The notes: a model not told the origin generated them from the sequence alone. A stretch of 46,627 nt of DNA from Chitinophagales bacterium (GCA_019694955.1 JAIBAX010000034.1:1-46627); one strand, 5' to 3'; positions 28,421 through 36,335 are shown, counted from the first letter of the stretch. Made by a program: numbers and translations.

Positions 28421-28440
28421 GCACAAACATTGCACAAACA
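28421..28440. repeat. Tandem 9-bp direct repeat, possible recombinase-binding site
   Basis: GCACAAACA occurs twice, at 28421-28429 and 28432-28440, 11 bp apart and therefore on the same helix face. It sits at the putative left end of the element beside the tRNA. Its position and periodicity would suit integrase arm sites, but no integrase of that class is in the window. Confidence 0.4.
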
Positions 28441-28506
28441 AAATGCGGCTCCATGTGGAGTAATATGACCTTATACCGCCTTTTTCAAATAAATTCCGAA
28501 CGAGTA

Positions 28507-28538
28507 TTTGGATATTCCTCCCCCTTTTTCTATCTTAG
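28507..28538 (+). promoter_or_regulatory. Probable Bacteroidota-type promoter of the first cargo operon
   Basis: TTTG (28507-28510), a 20-base spacer and TATCTTAG (28531-28538, one mismatch to TAnnTTTG) lie just upstream of the ATG at 28543. This supports the shorter start for the gene and predicts a very short or absent leader. Confidence 0.5.
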
Positions 28539-28542
28539 AAGT

Positions 28543-28821
28543 ATGAAACCTGAGAACATAATCTGCCTTGAATCTGATGCTTTTCGCAAGTTAATTGATT
28601 CTCTTGTGGTGTACATTAAAAAAGAACACCATATCACTCATGACAAATGGATTTCTGGTGACGAGGCAATGAATCTTTTAAACATTTCCAGTAAGACGAC
28701 CCTCCAACAACTACGAGACGGTGGTAAGATTCGTTTTAGTCATCCCATGCACAAGGTAATACTTTATGACCGAGACTCTATCATAGAATATATTGAATCG
28801 CATGCAAAAGAAACATTTTAG
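28543..28821 (+). CDS. Helix-turn-helix DNA-binding protein, excisionase-like
   Basis: From the ATG at 28543 the protein has 92 residues. The centre, KWISGDEAMNLLNISSKTTLQQLRDGGKI followed by YDRDSIIEYIES, is the winged helix-turn-helix pattern of excisionase/MerR-like 'HTH_17' proteins of Bacteroidota mobile elements. An upstream ATG at 28453 would add 30 residues without family character and would start ahead of the promoter-like boxes. As the first gene after the tRNA it could be a recombination directionality factor or a local regulator. It is followed 2 bp later by a small unknown gene. Confidence 0.7.
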   Translation: MKPENIICLESDAFRKLIDSLVVYIKKEHHITHDKWISGDEAMNLLNISSKTTLQQLRDGGKIRFSHPMHKVILYDRDSIIEYIESHAKETF

Positions 28822-28823
28822 GT

Positions 28824-29060
28824 ATGGAAGATGTACGAAATGAAATTGAATATTGTGATGGTTTTAATAAAGCGTATTGGCTATTCCAATTTGACCGCGA
28901 CCTTGCAAATACGTTCCTTAAAAATGAAGTTGCAAAGCACACTGATTTTTCAATTGGATTTACTGAAGGACTTCAACAAGCATTCTTTGAAAAGGACTTA
29001 AATGAGTTTGAGCGGTTGAGGAATCTTGACCATGAGAATGAACAGGGAATTGAGAGATAA
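28824..29060 (+). CDS. Small hypothetical protein (78 aa)
   Basis: I do not recognise this 78-residue protein. It is acidic and mainly helical (MEDVRNEIEYCDGFNKAYWLF...), with several Phe/Trp residues and an FTEGLQQAFFEKDL helix. It has no signal peptide or membrane segment. It starts 2 bp after the helix-turn-helix gene and so is probably co-expressed with it, perhaps as a partner. Confidence 0.6.
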   Translation: MEDVRNEIEYCDGFNKAYWLFQFDRDLANTFLKNEVAKHTDFSIGFTEGLQQAFFEKDLNEFERLRNLDHENEQGIER

Positions 29061-29089
29061 AAAAAAGACTGCCTTGTGAAAGACAGTCT
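29059..29089 (-). terminator. Rho-independent terminator (minus strand)
   Basis: On the minus strand AGACTG and CAGTCT enclose a 12-base loop and are followed by seven to eight T residues. It lies 17 bp past the stop of the small minus-strand gene at 29107-29367. On the plus strand it may also stop the two-gene operon. Confidence 0.7.
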
Positions 29090-29106
29090 AACCCGTATAG
29101 AAAAGT

Positions 29107-29367
29107 TTAGTAAACCTCTTCATCCTTAATAAACTCCATTGTTGCACCATACATGAACACCATTTCAATTAATTTCTTAATTGCCTCTGGTTTATTTTTT
29201 GAAACCTTAAAGCATTTGCAATATTCTTCAGTTTCTGGCTCTCTAATTAGGTTTTCAATTTTTATTCCCATCGTAAGAAGAAATAAGTCTGGACTACCAC
29301 TTAATGGTTTAGAATTTACCTTGATTACATAGTTTTCGGGTATTTCAATTTCTGTTATATTTTTCAT
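29107..29367 (-). CDS. Hypothetical protein (86 aa)
   Basis: From the ATG at 29365-29367 the product begins MKNITEIEIPENYVIKVNSKPL. An upstream ATG at 29400 would add 11 Asn/Lys-rich residues and is less likely. The protein has alternating strands and helices with two Cys (EYCKCFKV) and an acidic end (KDEEVY). No family is recognised. It is a single gene convergent with the operon before it and ends in a clear hairpin terminator. Confidence 0.55.
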   Translation of the reverse strand: MKNITEIEIPENYVIKVNSKPLSGSPDLFLLTMGIKIENLIREPETEEYCKCFKVSKNKPEAIKKLIEMVFMYGATMEFIKDEEVY

Positions 29368-29443
29368 ATTAAATTTTTTATTAATACTATTATATACCAA
29401 AACAAAAGTTTTGTCAAGTAGTTAAAATACTGTTTAAAAAAGG

Positions 29444-29451
29444 TATATTTG
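29444..29451 (+). promoter_or_regulatory. Bacteroidota -7 box upstream of the membrane/exported pair
   Basis: TATATTTG matches TAnnTTTG exactly and lies 20 bases before the start codon at 29471. No TTTG is found at the usual 19-21-base distance upstream, so the promoter may be weak or activator-dependent. Confidence 0.45.
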
Positions 29452-29470
29452 GGATATAAAGACTAGTAAC

Positions 29471-30247
29471 ATGAACGAAAAAGAGAAACACATCTACAAT
29501 CATTTTCTTGTTCTCATTGATGAAAGTAAAGACAGGAATGTTAGAAAAGAGCACACCCGAAATATTTTAGAGTTAATAATTGACGACCTATTTGAATCTG
29601 ATACATCAGTTAGATTTCGGGAAGTATTTGCTGAATTAAATAAACTAAGGGTTATTAGGGACAGAAATGATGTTCTTGATTTTGATACCCAAAAGAAAAT
29701 TATAAATTTTTTAGTATATAACGTAAAATTATTACCCTTTAAGTTTATCGCTTCAACTTATTTTATTTGGGATGAAACATCAAAATTTTCCTCCCATAGT
29801 AAAACGAAAAATATTGATTCTGAAGAAATACATGTTTATGCCCTTATAGCGTGTATTATCCCAATTATCATTTGGTTTTTACGAGACAAATCGCACGAAT
29901 CCGACCTGTATAAATTAATGCAATCTCAAAAAAAGAGCTTCTTGAATGCAGAAAAAAACATCAATAGCCAAAAGTCTGAAACACAACCAATAGCGCAAGA
30001 AGTTCCCAAAAAGAAAGATATAGTAAAGTATCTCTCATATGCTTGCAATATTGTTTTATTAATAACTACAATATTCTTATTACAAAACTTCAATAAGAAT
30101 AGACAAAGGGCGAACCAATCATTAAACACACCAACTGAAACCTTTGAGGATACTACACCGCACCAACAGGTTGAGATACGGAATATTAATACAGGTACTG
30201 GAGATAATTATAATACCGAGAAAGGCGATATTACTATAGATAAATAG
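29471..30247 (+). CDS. Two-TM membrane protein with C-terminal NINTGTGDNYNT motif
   Basis: This 258-residue unknown protein has a charged helical N-terminal domain (1-105). A hydrophobic segment follows at about 122-138 (VYALIACIIPIIIWFL), then a Lys/Gln-rich linker, a second at about 190-206 (YACNIVLLITTIFLL) and a Thr/Gln-rich tail. It ends with IRNINTGTGDNYNTEKGD. The adjacent gene encodes an exported protein with the matching word LSINGNNYNTQDGNIVI. A shared short Gly/Asn motif in neighbouring genes suggests the two products interact or co-assemble. Function is unknown and transfer as a cargo unit is likely. Confidence 0.7.
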   Translation: MNEKEKHIYNHFLVLIDESKDRNVRKEHTRNILELIIDDLFESDTSVRFREVFAELNKLRVIRDRNDVLDFDTQKKIINFLVYNVKLLPFKFIASTYFIWDETSKFSSHSKTKNIDSEEIHVYALIACIIPIIIWFLRDKSHESDLYKLMQSQKKSFLNAEKNINSQKSETQPIAQEVPKKKDIVKYLSYACNIVLLITTIFLLQNFNKNRQRANQSLNTPTETFEDTTPHQQVEIRNINTGTGDNYNTEKGDITIDK

Positions 30248-30255
30248 GGAACAAA

Positions 30256-30642
30256 ATGAAGACTCGCTTCCATCTTCTCTTAGTTCTGTTGATGAACATT
30301 CCTTTTGTTGGATTTGCGCAACAAGCACCAAATCCGAACAATAATTTTCTTTTTTCACCCATTGACCTTCTCCTTAAATCATCAAAGACTATCGCGCCTC
30401 CTCAAATAAGAAATCTTTCCATTAATGGCAATAATTATAATACACAAGATGGCAATATAGTTATCAATCAACAGGTATATAATACTATTACTACACCTGC
30501 ATTTGGCTATAATCAAAAAAGTACTATAAATAATCTCGACAATATTCTCATAGAAATTCCCAAGAATATTAATACTAGCAAAGAAGAAGTGGCATGGATT
30601 GAAGAACAAACGATTCAGTTCAAAATAACTAAAAATAACTAA
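30256..30642 (+). CDS. Small exported protein sharing a motif with its neighbour
   Basis: The 128-residue protein has a signal peptide (1-21, MKTRFHLLLVLLMNIPFVGFA), then an Asn/Pro/Gln-rich mature part. This contains IRNLSINGNNYNTQDGNIVIN and a weaker second Asn/Tyr/Thr stretch (YNTITTPAFGYNQKSTINN). It starts 8 bp after the two-TM protein gene and shares with it the pattern IRN-x-G-x-NYNT-xx-G-x-I. No enzymatic motif is visible. The Asn/Gln-rich beta-prone composition could allow homotypic assembly. Confidence 0.65.
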   Translation: MKTRFHLLLVLLMNIPFVGFAQQAPNPNNNFLFSPIDLLLKSSKTIAPPQIRNLSINGNNYNTQDGNIVINQQVYNTITTPAFGYNQKSTINNLDNILIEIPKNINTSKEEVAWIEEQTIQFKITKNN

Positions 30643-31051
30643 TATTAGTCTGTAGCTAACTGCAAATACTTTGTTCTAACTCCCTCATTTAATACTTCAT
30701 TTTACATTTACGGAATCAAAATTTACATTATGGATTTTAGGTTCATTACATACTACTCTTATTTCTCTTTACCACCATTTCATAATGAAACCATTTTATT
30801 ATGTAAACGAGATACAAAAAAACCGGATAGAAGTTTATTTTTCAATAAAAATCGATCCGGTGGGCTTGCAAAAATCACCAGCCAAGTATGGTACAGTTTG
30901 ACCGCTACTACCATACATTGCTACAAATGTAGCAATTTTTTGGCACTTTGGGACAAGCCTCAGAACTATCTTAGCAAGTTTTTGAGGTCTTGTCTATACT
31001 TTTTATCCCCACAAGCTCCACCGGGTCACAACCAATCTAACTGTGACCACT
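30643..31051. other. Gene-free stretch with three hairpins
   Basis: I see no convincing gene here. The plus-strand frame at 30730-31092 runs through hairpins and has no coding character. At 30822-30861, 7-bp arms ACCGGAT/ATCCGGT enclose a second small stem and on the minus strand end in seven T. At 30917-30941 is a plus-strand terminator. At 30952-30994, GACAAGCCTC pairs with GAGGTCTTGTC with one bulge. The cluster could include an origin of transfer or a structured leader for the next gene. Confidence 0.45.
30917..30941 (+). terminator. Rho-independent terminator
   Basis: ATTGCTAC and GTAGCAAT form a perfect 8-bp stem with loop AAAT, followed by six T. It lies 275 bp after the nearest plus-strand gene end, so it may close that transcript or a small RNA. 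Confidence 0.7.
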
Positions 31052-31465
31052 ATGAAAAAGTTATTCTTACCTTATGTCAGACTGAATGCTGATATTCAAG
31101 ACATTCCGTATTCACCAAGTTGCGTAAGCTATTGCGACTACGCCACACGATTAATAGTAGCCGCATTAGAAAATGTCGTTAAAGGCAATTCTGAAATAGC
31201 AGGTTCTATTCTTATTATTACACAAATCCCAACTCTACAAGACTTCCGTGGTCATATAGGTGACCATATAAACACCCTTCCTTTATTGCAGTATTTAAAG
31301 AATGAACTGGTTGCCACATCTAAGGAATTTTTGGCAAACCATTGTAATGTATCTAAAGAGGACATCTCATTTGATTTTAACCTCGGAACTATTAAAATTC
31401 AAGTTCCGGGAAAACAAAAACCAAATATTGAAGACTGTTACAATCATATTAGAAAACACAGATAA
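31052..31465 (+). CDS. Hypothetical protein (137 aa)
   Basis: The chosen ATG at 31052 gives MKKLFLPYVRLNADIQDIPYSP; a GTG three codons upstream is possible but less likely. The 137-residue product has four Cys, no signal peptide and a beta-rich C-terminal part (SFDFNLGTIKIQVPGK). I do not recognise a family. It lies between the hairpin cluster and the long mobilisation operon, in the same orientation, and may be its first gene. Confidence 0.5.
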   Translation: MKKLFLPYVRLNADIQDIPYSPSCVSYCDYATRLIVAALENVVKGNSEIAGSILIITQIPTLQDFRGHIGDHINTLPLLQYLKNELVATSKEFLANHCNVSKEDISFDFNLGTIKIQVPGKQKPNIEDCYNHIRKHR

Positions 31466-31501
31466 CAAAAATTCAATTCACCCACCTTTAAAACAACCAT
31501 C

Positions 31502-32035
31502 ATGTCACTATCACTCATTTTCACCGAACAAGAGCTCACTCAACTCCGTGACCCGAACAATGACAATAAAACAGTCTATGTTCGCTATGGACGGGATGAA
31601 ACGGAATACTACTACATCACCAGTATTGATTCCCACGGTCATATCTATGGATTCAATAGCACAGAACAATCCTTCGGACATATTCATGAGATTGAACTCT
31701 GGTCTCGGCTATCCATGAAGCAACCTATCAAGCCATTTCCTTTGTCACGCATCACCAATGAAATAAGGTTTAACAACACCCTAAAAGGGTTCTACGATAT
31801 GTATCAGGACTATAAACAGGGAAAGGAATCAAAGGAAATAAAAGAAACAGAGCAATTGATACCTACCGAGCCATCAGAAAAAACGGAGCCAACCACACTC
31901 GATATAGTTGAATCAACAGAGGAATTCGATACTCCCATCCCGCAAAAGGAAGTGGAGCAACAAGATAAAGAAAAAGACTTTGAAACACTTCGCGAACATC
32001 ATGCTTCACAAGAAACAGAGTTTTTAAGTAGATAA
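31502..32035 (+). CDS. Hypothetical protein with acidic tail (177 aa)
   Basis: This unknown protein has a compact N-terminal domain (1-105) rich in Tyr, His and Phe (YVRYGRDETEYYYITSID, GHIYGFNS). A low-complexity tail of Glu, Thr, Pro and Lys runs from about residue 108 to the end. The tail is probably disordered. It belongs to the plus-strand operon that continues with the DUF2958 gene 45 bp later. The start is preceded by an A-rich leader (TTTAAAACAACC) and no Shine-Dalgarno sequence, as for the next two genes. Confidence 0.6.
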   Translation: MSLSLIFTEQELTQLRDPNNDNKTVYVRYGRDETEYYYITSIDSHGHIYGFNSTEQSFGHIHEIELWSRLSMKQPIKPFPLSRITNEIRFNNTLKGFYDMYQDYKQGKESKEIKETEQLIPTEPSEKTEPTTLDIVESTEEFDTPIPQKEVEQQDKEKDFETLREHHASQETEFLSR

Positions 32036-32080
32036 CAGTGAAAGAATACATACCATTAAAAAACATTAAAAAATATAGTC

Positions 32081-32479
32081 ATGAAATTAATATCAGATGA
32101 TTTAATACGCAGGTTTGCCGAAATAGGCGACCAATCTCAAGTAGAAGACCCCATTATTGTCGCAAAATTCTTCGACCCAACGTCTTCTGCAACATGGTAT
32201 GCATCAGCATTTGATCCAGAACGCAATATTTGCATGGGTTATGTGACCGGACTTGCATATGATGAATGGGGAAGTTTTAGCATTGACGAATTGGAATCTT
32301 TAAAACGACCATTTGGGCTTACCATTGAACGAGATACCTCCTTTCACGAAAAGACGTTTGCTGAACTAGAAAAAGAACTTACCCCTGAACATAAAATTCC
32401 CGAAACATCTCATTCTCATCAACAGGGACTAGAGGAACTAAGGAAATACCGAGAAGACAATCACGATTTATCACATTAA
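32081..32479 (+). CDS. DUF2958-domain protein
   Basis: The 132-residue protein fits the DUF2958 family: a start of the MKLISDDLIRRF type, then IIVAKFFDPTSSATWYASAFDPE, CMGYVTGLAYDEWGSFSIDEL and ESLKRPFGLTIERDTSFHEKTF. The last 35 residues are a His/Glu-rich helical tail. The family has no known function and is typical of plasmids and integrative elements. It sits in the mobilisation operon with an A-rich leader (TTAAAAAATATAGTC) before the ATG. Confidence 0.8.
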   Translation: MKLISDDLIRRFAEIGDQSQVEDPIIVAKFFDPTSSATWYASAFDPERNICMGYVTGLAYDEWGSFSIDELESLKRPFGLTIERDTSFHEKTFAELEKELTPEHKIPETSHSHQQGLEELRKYREDNHDLSH

Positions 32480-32507
32480 ATATTTTTCACCCTTAAAAAA
32501 GATAATC

Positions 32508-34244
32508 ATGAAAGCATTATTTAAAACACAGACATTGCAAACCATACCGGAACAGGTACAAGCACACATCAATGGAATTGATAGCGAGTGCAAAAACTTT
32601 ATTGAAACCAACGTTAAACGTTTGGCGAAATCATTAGGGCAGGACAACTTACCACCATCAAACACGCTTCAACCCTATACCAATGAGATTGACGCGTTTT
32701 TTGATACAAAAATTACCACTGCAAACATTTTTTTACAAGGTTTGACGGAGCATCACGACGAACAAGCAACCGATGATACAATTACTGAAAAGAAAGAAAT
32801 CATTGAATCCCTCAAAAAGCACTTACGGAATACAGAAGAAGAGGTTCATGATATTACCATTGAACGTGATGTCCATGCACACCGAACCTATACAATACTA
32901 TTATATGTTTTTGGAATCTTTGAATCCATCTGGGTATCAAATGTTCTTACATTCCTTGGCGATTCTACCTTGATTGTACTCATTGGTGGATTAATCGTTG
33001 CATTTTCATTGGTAATGTATTTTAAATATATTACGCTCCACGTTAGAGATTCAAAACACCTACCGTGGTATCAAAAGGTGGTGATTCCAATATTTTCACT
33101 GGCAGTCCTTGTTTCGATTGGATTGCTCAGGTATATTCAAATCCAAATTAGTGCAAGTGAAACGGAAGTGCCGAACATACCGTATGCAAATAACCCCTTT
33201 GTATTTGGGGTTTTGAGCGCACTACCTGCAATCGCAACTATTCTCATTACCCACCGCTTCATTCTATCTTCCGATGAAAAGAAGAAAAAACGACAACATG
33301 ATACCCTTTCACAAGAGATAGCGGATATACAGTCTCGCATTGCACAGCTTACCCAAGAAGTACATCACTTACTTTCACAGAAAAAGACCGCACAAACGAC
33401 CGGGACACAATTGGCAAACTATACACCACAAATCCATGCTCACATTGAATCATATCGCAAGCAGGCATTGTCGATATTTGTCACAGAAAACATGCGGTAC
33501 AGAACCTCTCGTGCCACACCATTCAATGGGTCACTCTCATCCATCGCTTTTCTTTCTCTCGGCGTATCAGGGCTTCTTAGTGCTTGTAGTCCACCGAAAC
33601 CAACTGTCGATGAAAATCATGTGGCCATTACGGTTGCAATAGACATTACCGATACGGAGTCATATCAGACAACTGCCCGTGATCTACTCGTACACACCAT
33701 TGCCGACCACCCCATGACGGATGCCTTTACCATTACCATTCAAAGCCTTTCACAGTATCACGTCAATGAACTACAAATCTTTACCTTACCCAAAGAATCA
33801 TTCCTTCTTGGCAATGAGTATAAGCGGAGAAAGAAAGTAGAGCACATGGTTGACGAGGTAGATCAGGCTATTGCACTCGTATATCAAAAACAAGGAAAGA
33901 AACAGAGGTCGAACTTGTTTGCACCACTGATTACAGCAGCTAATAGACTTGCACAAACCAATGCAGCTACACAACACTTAGTAGTCATTTCTGACCTTGC
34001 TGAAAACGGCACGTTTAGCTGCTATAAAAAGTCTGACCTGCGCATGCTCCAACAGAATCCGGAAGCGGTAGAAAAGCTACTCCTCAAGGGAACAAACGCA
34101 TTACATTACCCCCACCTGACCGTCCATATCTCGCATCAACCACGTTCTCAAACAGACGATGAGGTGTATGCTATCATGGCTCAATTTGTAAAGGATTTTT
34201 TTGAAAAGCAGGGAGCAACAGTAGAGATAGGTGCAACATTGTAA
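32508..34244 (+). CDS. Membrane protein fused to a lipoprotein-like von Willebrand (VWA) domain
   Basis: The 578-residue protein has a cytoplasmic N-terminus and coiled coil (1-125), then four TM segments (about 128-150, 154-173, 191-210, 230-250). A second coiled coil (255-300) follows. Next is an internal stretch like a lipoprotein signal: MRYRTSR at 329-335, a hydrophobic core, and lipobox LLSAC ending at Cys360. The last 210 residues resemble a VWA domain (VAITVAIDITDTESY, HLVVISDLAENG). Translation could also start at Met329 (33492) and give a separate lipoprotein, so this may be a fusion of two genes or one frame with two products. It precedes a small TM peptide and the coupling ATPase and may belong to the transfer apparatus. 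Confidence 0.75.
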   Translation: MKALFKTQTLQTIPEQVQAHINGIDSECKNFIETNVKRLAKSLGQDNLPPSNTLQPYTNEIDAFFDTKITTANIFLQGLTEHHDEQATDDTITEKKEIIESLKKHLRNTEEEVHDITIERDVHAHRTYTILLYVFGIFESIWVSNVLTFLGDSTLIVLIGGLIVAFSLVMYFKYITLHVRDSKHLPWYQKVVIPIFSLAVLVSIGLLRYIQIQISASETEVPNIPYANNPFVFGVLSALPAIATILITHRFILSSDEKKKKRQHDTLSQEIADIQSRIAQLTQEVHHLLSQKKTAQTTGTQLANYTPQIHAHIESYRKQALSIFVTENMRYRTSRATPFNGSLSSIAFLSLGVSGLLSACSPPKPTVDENHVAITVAIDITDTESYQTTARDLLVHTIADHPMTDAFTITIQSLSQYHVNELQIFTLPKESFLLGNEYKRRKKVEHMVDEVDQAIALVYQKQGKKQRSNLFAPLITAANRLAQTNAATQHLVVISDLAENGTFSCYKKSDLRMLQQNPEAVEKLLLKGTNALHYPHLTVHISHQPRSQTDDEVYAIMAQFVKDFFEKQGATVEIGATL

Positions 34245-34269
34245 TTAGCAACACTCCAAACGCAATCAG

Positions 34270-34440
34270 ATGGAAAAGAAAGAAAACATTGGCTGGAAGA
34301 TTATCACACAGATATTCCTCATTTTCTGGAAGTTCTTCCTCATGCTCCTCTTAGTAGCAAGCAGGGTACTTATTATGATTCTTACTACCATAACCAATAT
34401 GATAGAAAAGTACTTACACATTCAACACCAAAAACTATAA
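34270..34440 (+). CDS. Small membrane peptide (56 aa)
   Basis: This short frame starts MEKKENIGWKII and ends IQHQKL. Its centre (about residues 11-42) is strongly hydrophobic and could form one long or two short membrane helices. It is 25 bp after the VWA fusion gene and ends 2 bp before the coupling ATPase start. The tight packing argues that it is real. Because the neighbouring ATPase has no membrane segment of its own, this peptide may supply the membrane anchor, as TraD/VirD4 proteins normally have N-terminal helices. Confidence 0.6.
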   Translation: MEKKENIGWKIITQIFLIFWKFFLMLLLVASRVLIMILTTITNMIEKYLHIQHQKL

Positions 34441-34442
34441 CT

Positions 34443-35855
34443 ATGGGATTTTTTACATCACTTATTCAAGAAGGGTTATTTCACCTAAACAAAGGATTAG
34501 ATTCCGTTAATAGGGAACTCATACCGCCAGAAACCGATCACGGCTATCACGAAACCTTTATCGAGCCCAAAAAACTCTTAGGAACAGGAAAAGACCATCA
34601 ATCCTTTAGTCCAGACGGTGAACAGTTTCTGCCTACAAAGACGGCAAATATACTTGTTACCGGAATTTCAGGGTCAGGAAAATCAAGTGTATTTTCTTCT
34701 GGCTCACTGATGAATCTGAACAACAATTATGTCGTCCTCGATCAAAGCGGGGAATTGCGGGAGCGTTTTTCAGGTTACTTTTTAGAACATGGCTTTATTG
34801 TAAAGACGGTTAATTATTCAGATTGCACAGTAAGTAGCGGCTACAATCCGCTTGCACGCATTTCATCTGTTACTGATATTCATAAAATAGCTCACCAAAT
34901 CGTACACCAAGCACTTGGTAACGAATCTGAAAAATTTTGGTCGACACAAGCGGAAAATCTCATTGTACTTTTTGCACGTGCGCTTATGTATCAACCACAA
35001 GAATTTTTCAATTTAATTAATGTGCAACGATTAGTTGAATTACTGAGCGCATCACCGCCTGTAGTGGATCGAATTATACTTGAAACACGTAATGAAGAGA
35101 TTATCAATCGCTATAAATCTCTGTTATCCTATGATACCAAGCTACGGACGAATGTCATCGCATCCACGCTCTCCTGTTTACAACCCTTTACTGACCCCAT
35201 GATGCAAAAAATATGTTCAACCGATACCTTGGAACTTGAACGAATACGAGATTCAAAATACATCTTGTTTGTCCAAGCAGGCGTGTTACATGCATCCTAT
35301 TACAGTGCTATCACCAGTATCCTCATCCGACAACTCATGAATATCATTATGTCAAAACTCTATGAACCACATGAGCGAAGAACACTTTTTCTGTTAGATG
35401 AATTTCCAACCCTTTATATCCCAGATATCGACATCATCATATCCAATATCCGGAAATACAACAATTCATCACTTGCGATTATGATTCAGTCATACAGCCA
35501 GTTAGAATCAAGGTATTCCAAAGCCATTGCAAAAACCATCATTACCAACTGTATGGCTCGGCTCTATTTTGGCGCAGGACTTGATTATGAAACGGCATCA
35601 CAGCTTTCACAAGAATTAGGGCAATATTCCTATCAAGAAGGGACGAAACAGGCATTGCGACATCTCAAAACCGCAACAGAAATTAGGCAATGTTCAGCAG
35701 ACACCGGACTCTTGATCTATGGTAATTACCAGCCCATGGTAGTCCCGCTTCGTCCGTATTATACACAACCTATGATGATGCATACGCTTCGTCAAACAAA
35801 GAAGATTCTCAAACCGGAACTCTCTCTCGAACCCGTAAAATTTATTGGAGAATAA
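34443..35855 (+). CDS. VirD4/TraG-like type IV coupling ATPase
   Basis: The 470-residue protein has Walker A GISGSGKSS (74-82), Walker B near residue 320 (LFLLDEFPTLYIP) and a sensor-type motif IMIQSYSQLESRYS. These are typical of the TraG/VirD4 coupling family, which delivers relaxase-DNA complexes to the transfer channel. It lacks the usual N-terminal membrane helices. The 56-residue TM peptide just upstream may replace them. It overlaps the MobC-like gene by one base (TAATG) and the relaxase follows, giving a complete processing and coupling set. Confidence 0.85.
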   Translation: MGFFTSLIQEGLFHLNKGLDSVNRELIPPETDHGYHETFIEPKKLLGTGKDHQSFSPDGEQFLPTKTANILVTGISGSGKSSVFSSGSLMNLNNNYVVLDQSGELRERFSGYFLEHGFIVKTVNYSDCTVSSGYNPLARISSVTDIHKIAHQIVHQALGNESEKFWSTQAENLIVLFARALMYQPQEFFNLINVQRLVELLSASPPVVDRIILETRNEEIINRYKSLLSYDTKLRTNVIASTLSCLQPFTDPMMQKICSTDTLELERIRDSKYILFVQAGVLHASYYSAITSILIRQLMNIIMSKLYEPHERRTLFLLDEFPTLYIPDIDIIISNIRKYNNSSLAIMIQSYSQLESRYSKAIAKTIITNCMARLYFGAGLDYETASQLSQELGQYSYQEGTKQALRHLKTATEIRQCSADTGLLIYGNYQPMVVPLRPYYTQPMMMHTLRQTKKILKPELSLEPVKFIGE

Positions 35856-36307
35856 TGAAAAAGACAAGAAGCAACAGTCAATTGTATCAGTATTTACAGG
35901 ATCATTCCGTAGATTTTTCCGATACGGAGGCTGTTGCTCTCTTGAAAAAAGAGTTCTATAAAAAGTACGACCGAACACTCAAACAGCGTAAACGACAAGA
36001 ACACCGGGTTATTACCATCACTATTCCCACCACTCTCATTCACCATGTGAGAGCACGAAGCAGGGAACAGGGAAGCACTATTCCCACCTATATCAAACGG
36101 CTCATGACCGCAGATTGTAGAGACACCACACTCTTTGAACAAACCAATCTCTATCGGGAGGTTATCCTCCAATTGCAGATGTGCAGCAACTCCCTTGATA
36201 CCCTTATCGAGAAAGATTCCACCCGATGGTTTAAAAACACCCATTATGACGAACTCAAAAAAGCCTTACAGAATATACGTCAATTGGTGGAGATAAAGAA
36301 AAAATAA
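35855..36307 (+). CDS. MobC-like relaxosome accessory protein, ribbon-helix-helix type
   Basis: The 150-residue basic protein has a ribbon-helix-helix core (about 47-85: HRVITITIPTTLIHHVRA, then GSTIPTYIKRLM). A C-terminal helical part follows (LQMCSNSLDTLIEKD, LKKALQNIRQLVEIKK) resembling the MobC tail. It probably binds the origin of transfer and helps the relaxase nick. It overlaps the coupling-ATPase stop codon by one base and precedes the relaxase by 28 bp. This order is common in mobilisable elements. Confidence 0.75.
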   Translation: MKKTRSNSQLYQYLQDHSVDFSDTEAVALLKKEFYKKYDRTLKQRKRQEHRVITITIPTTLIHHVRARSREQGSTIPTYIKRLMTADCRDTTLFEQTNLYREVILQLQMCSNSLDTLIEKDSTRWFKNTHYDELKKALQNIRQLVEIKKK

Positions 36308-36335
36308 AATTTTTCTAAAATAAAAATGAAAAACT

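Noticed and set aside
28371..28452. Assembly chimera instead of integration at 28.4 kb
   Set aside because: The join falls at a tRNA 3' end, the typical biological boundary, and cargo promoters match the host form. Read coverage would still be needed to exclude it fully.
30730..31092. 120-codon plus-strand frame
   Set aside because: It runs through a terminator hairpin and two other stems, and the peptide has no domain-like pattern.
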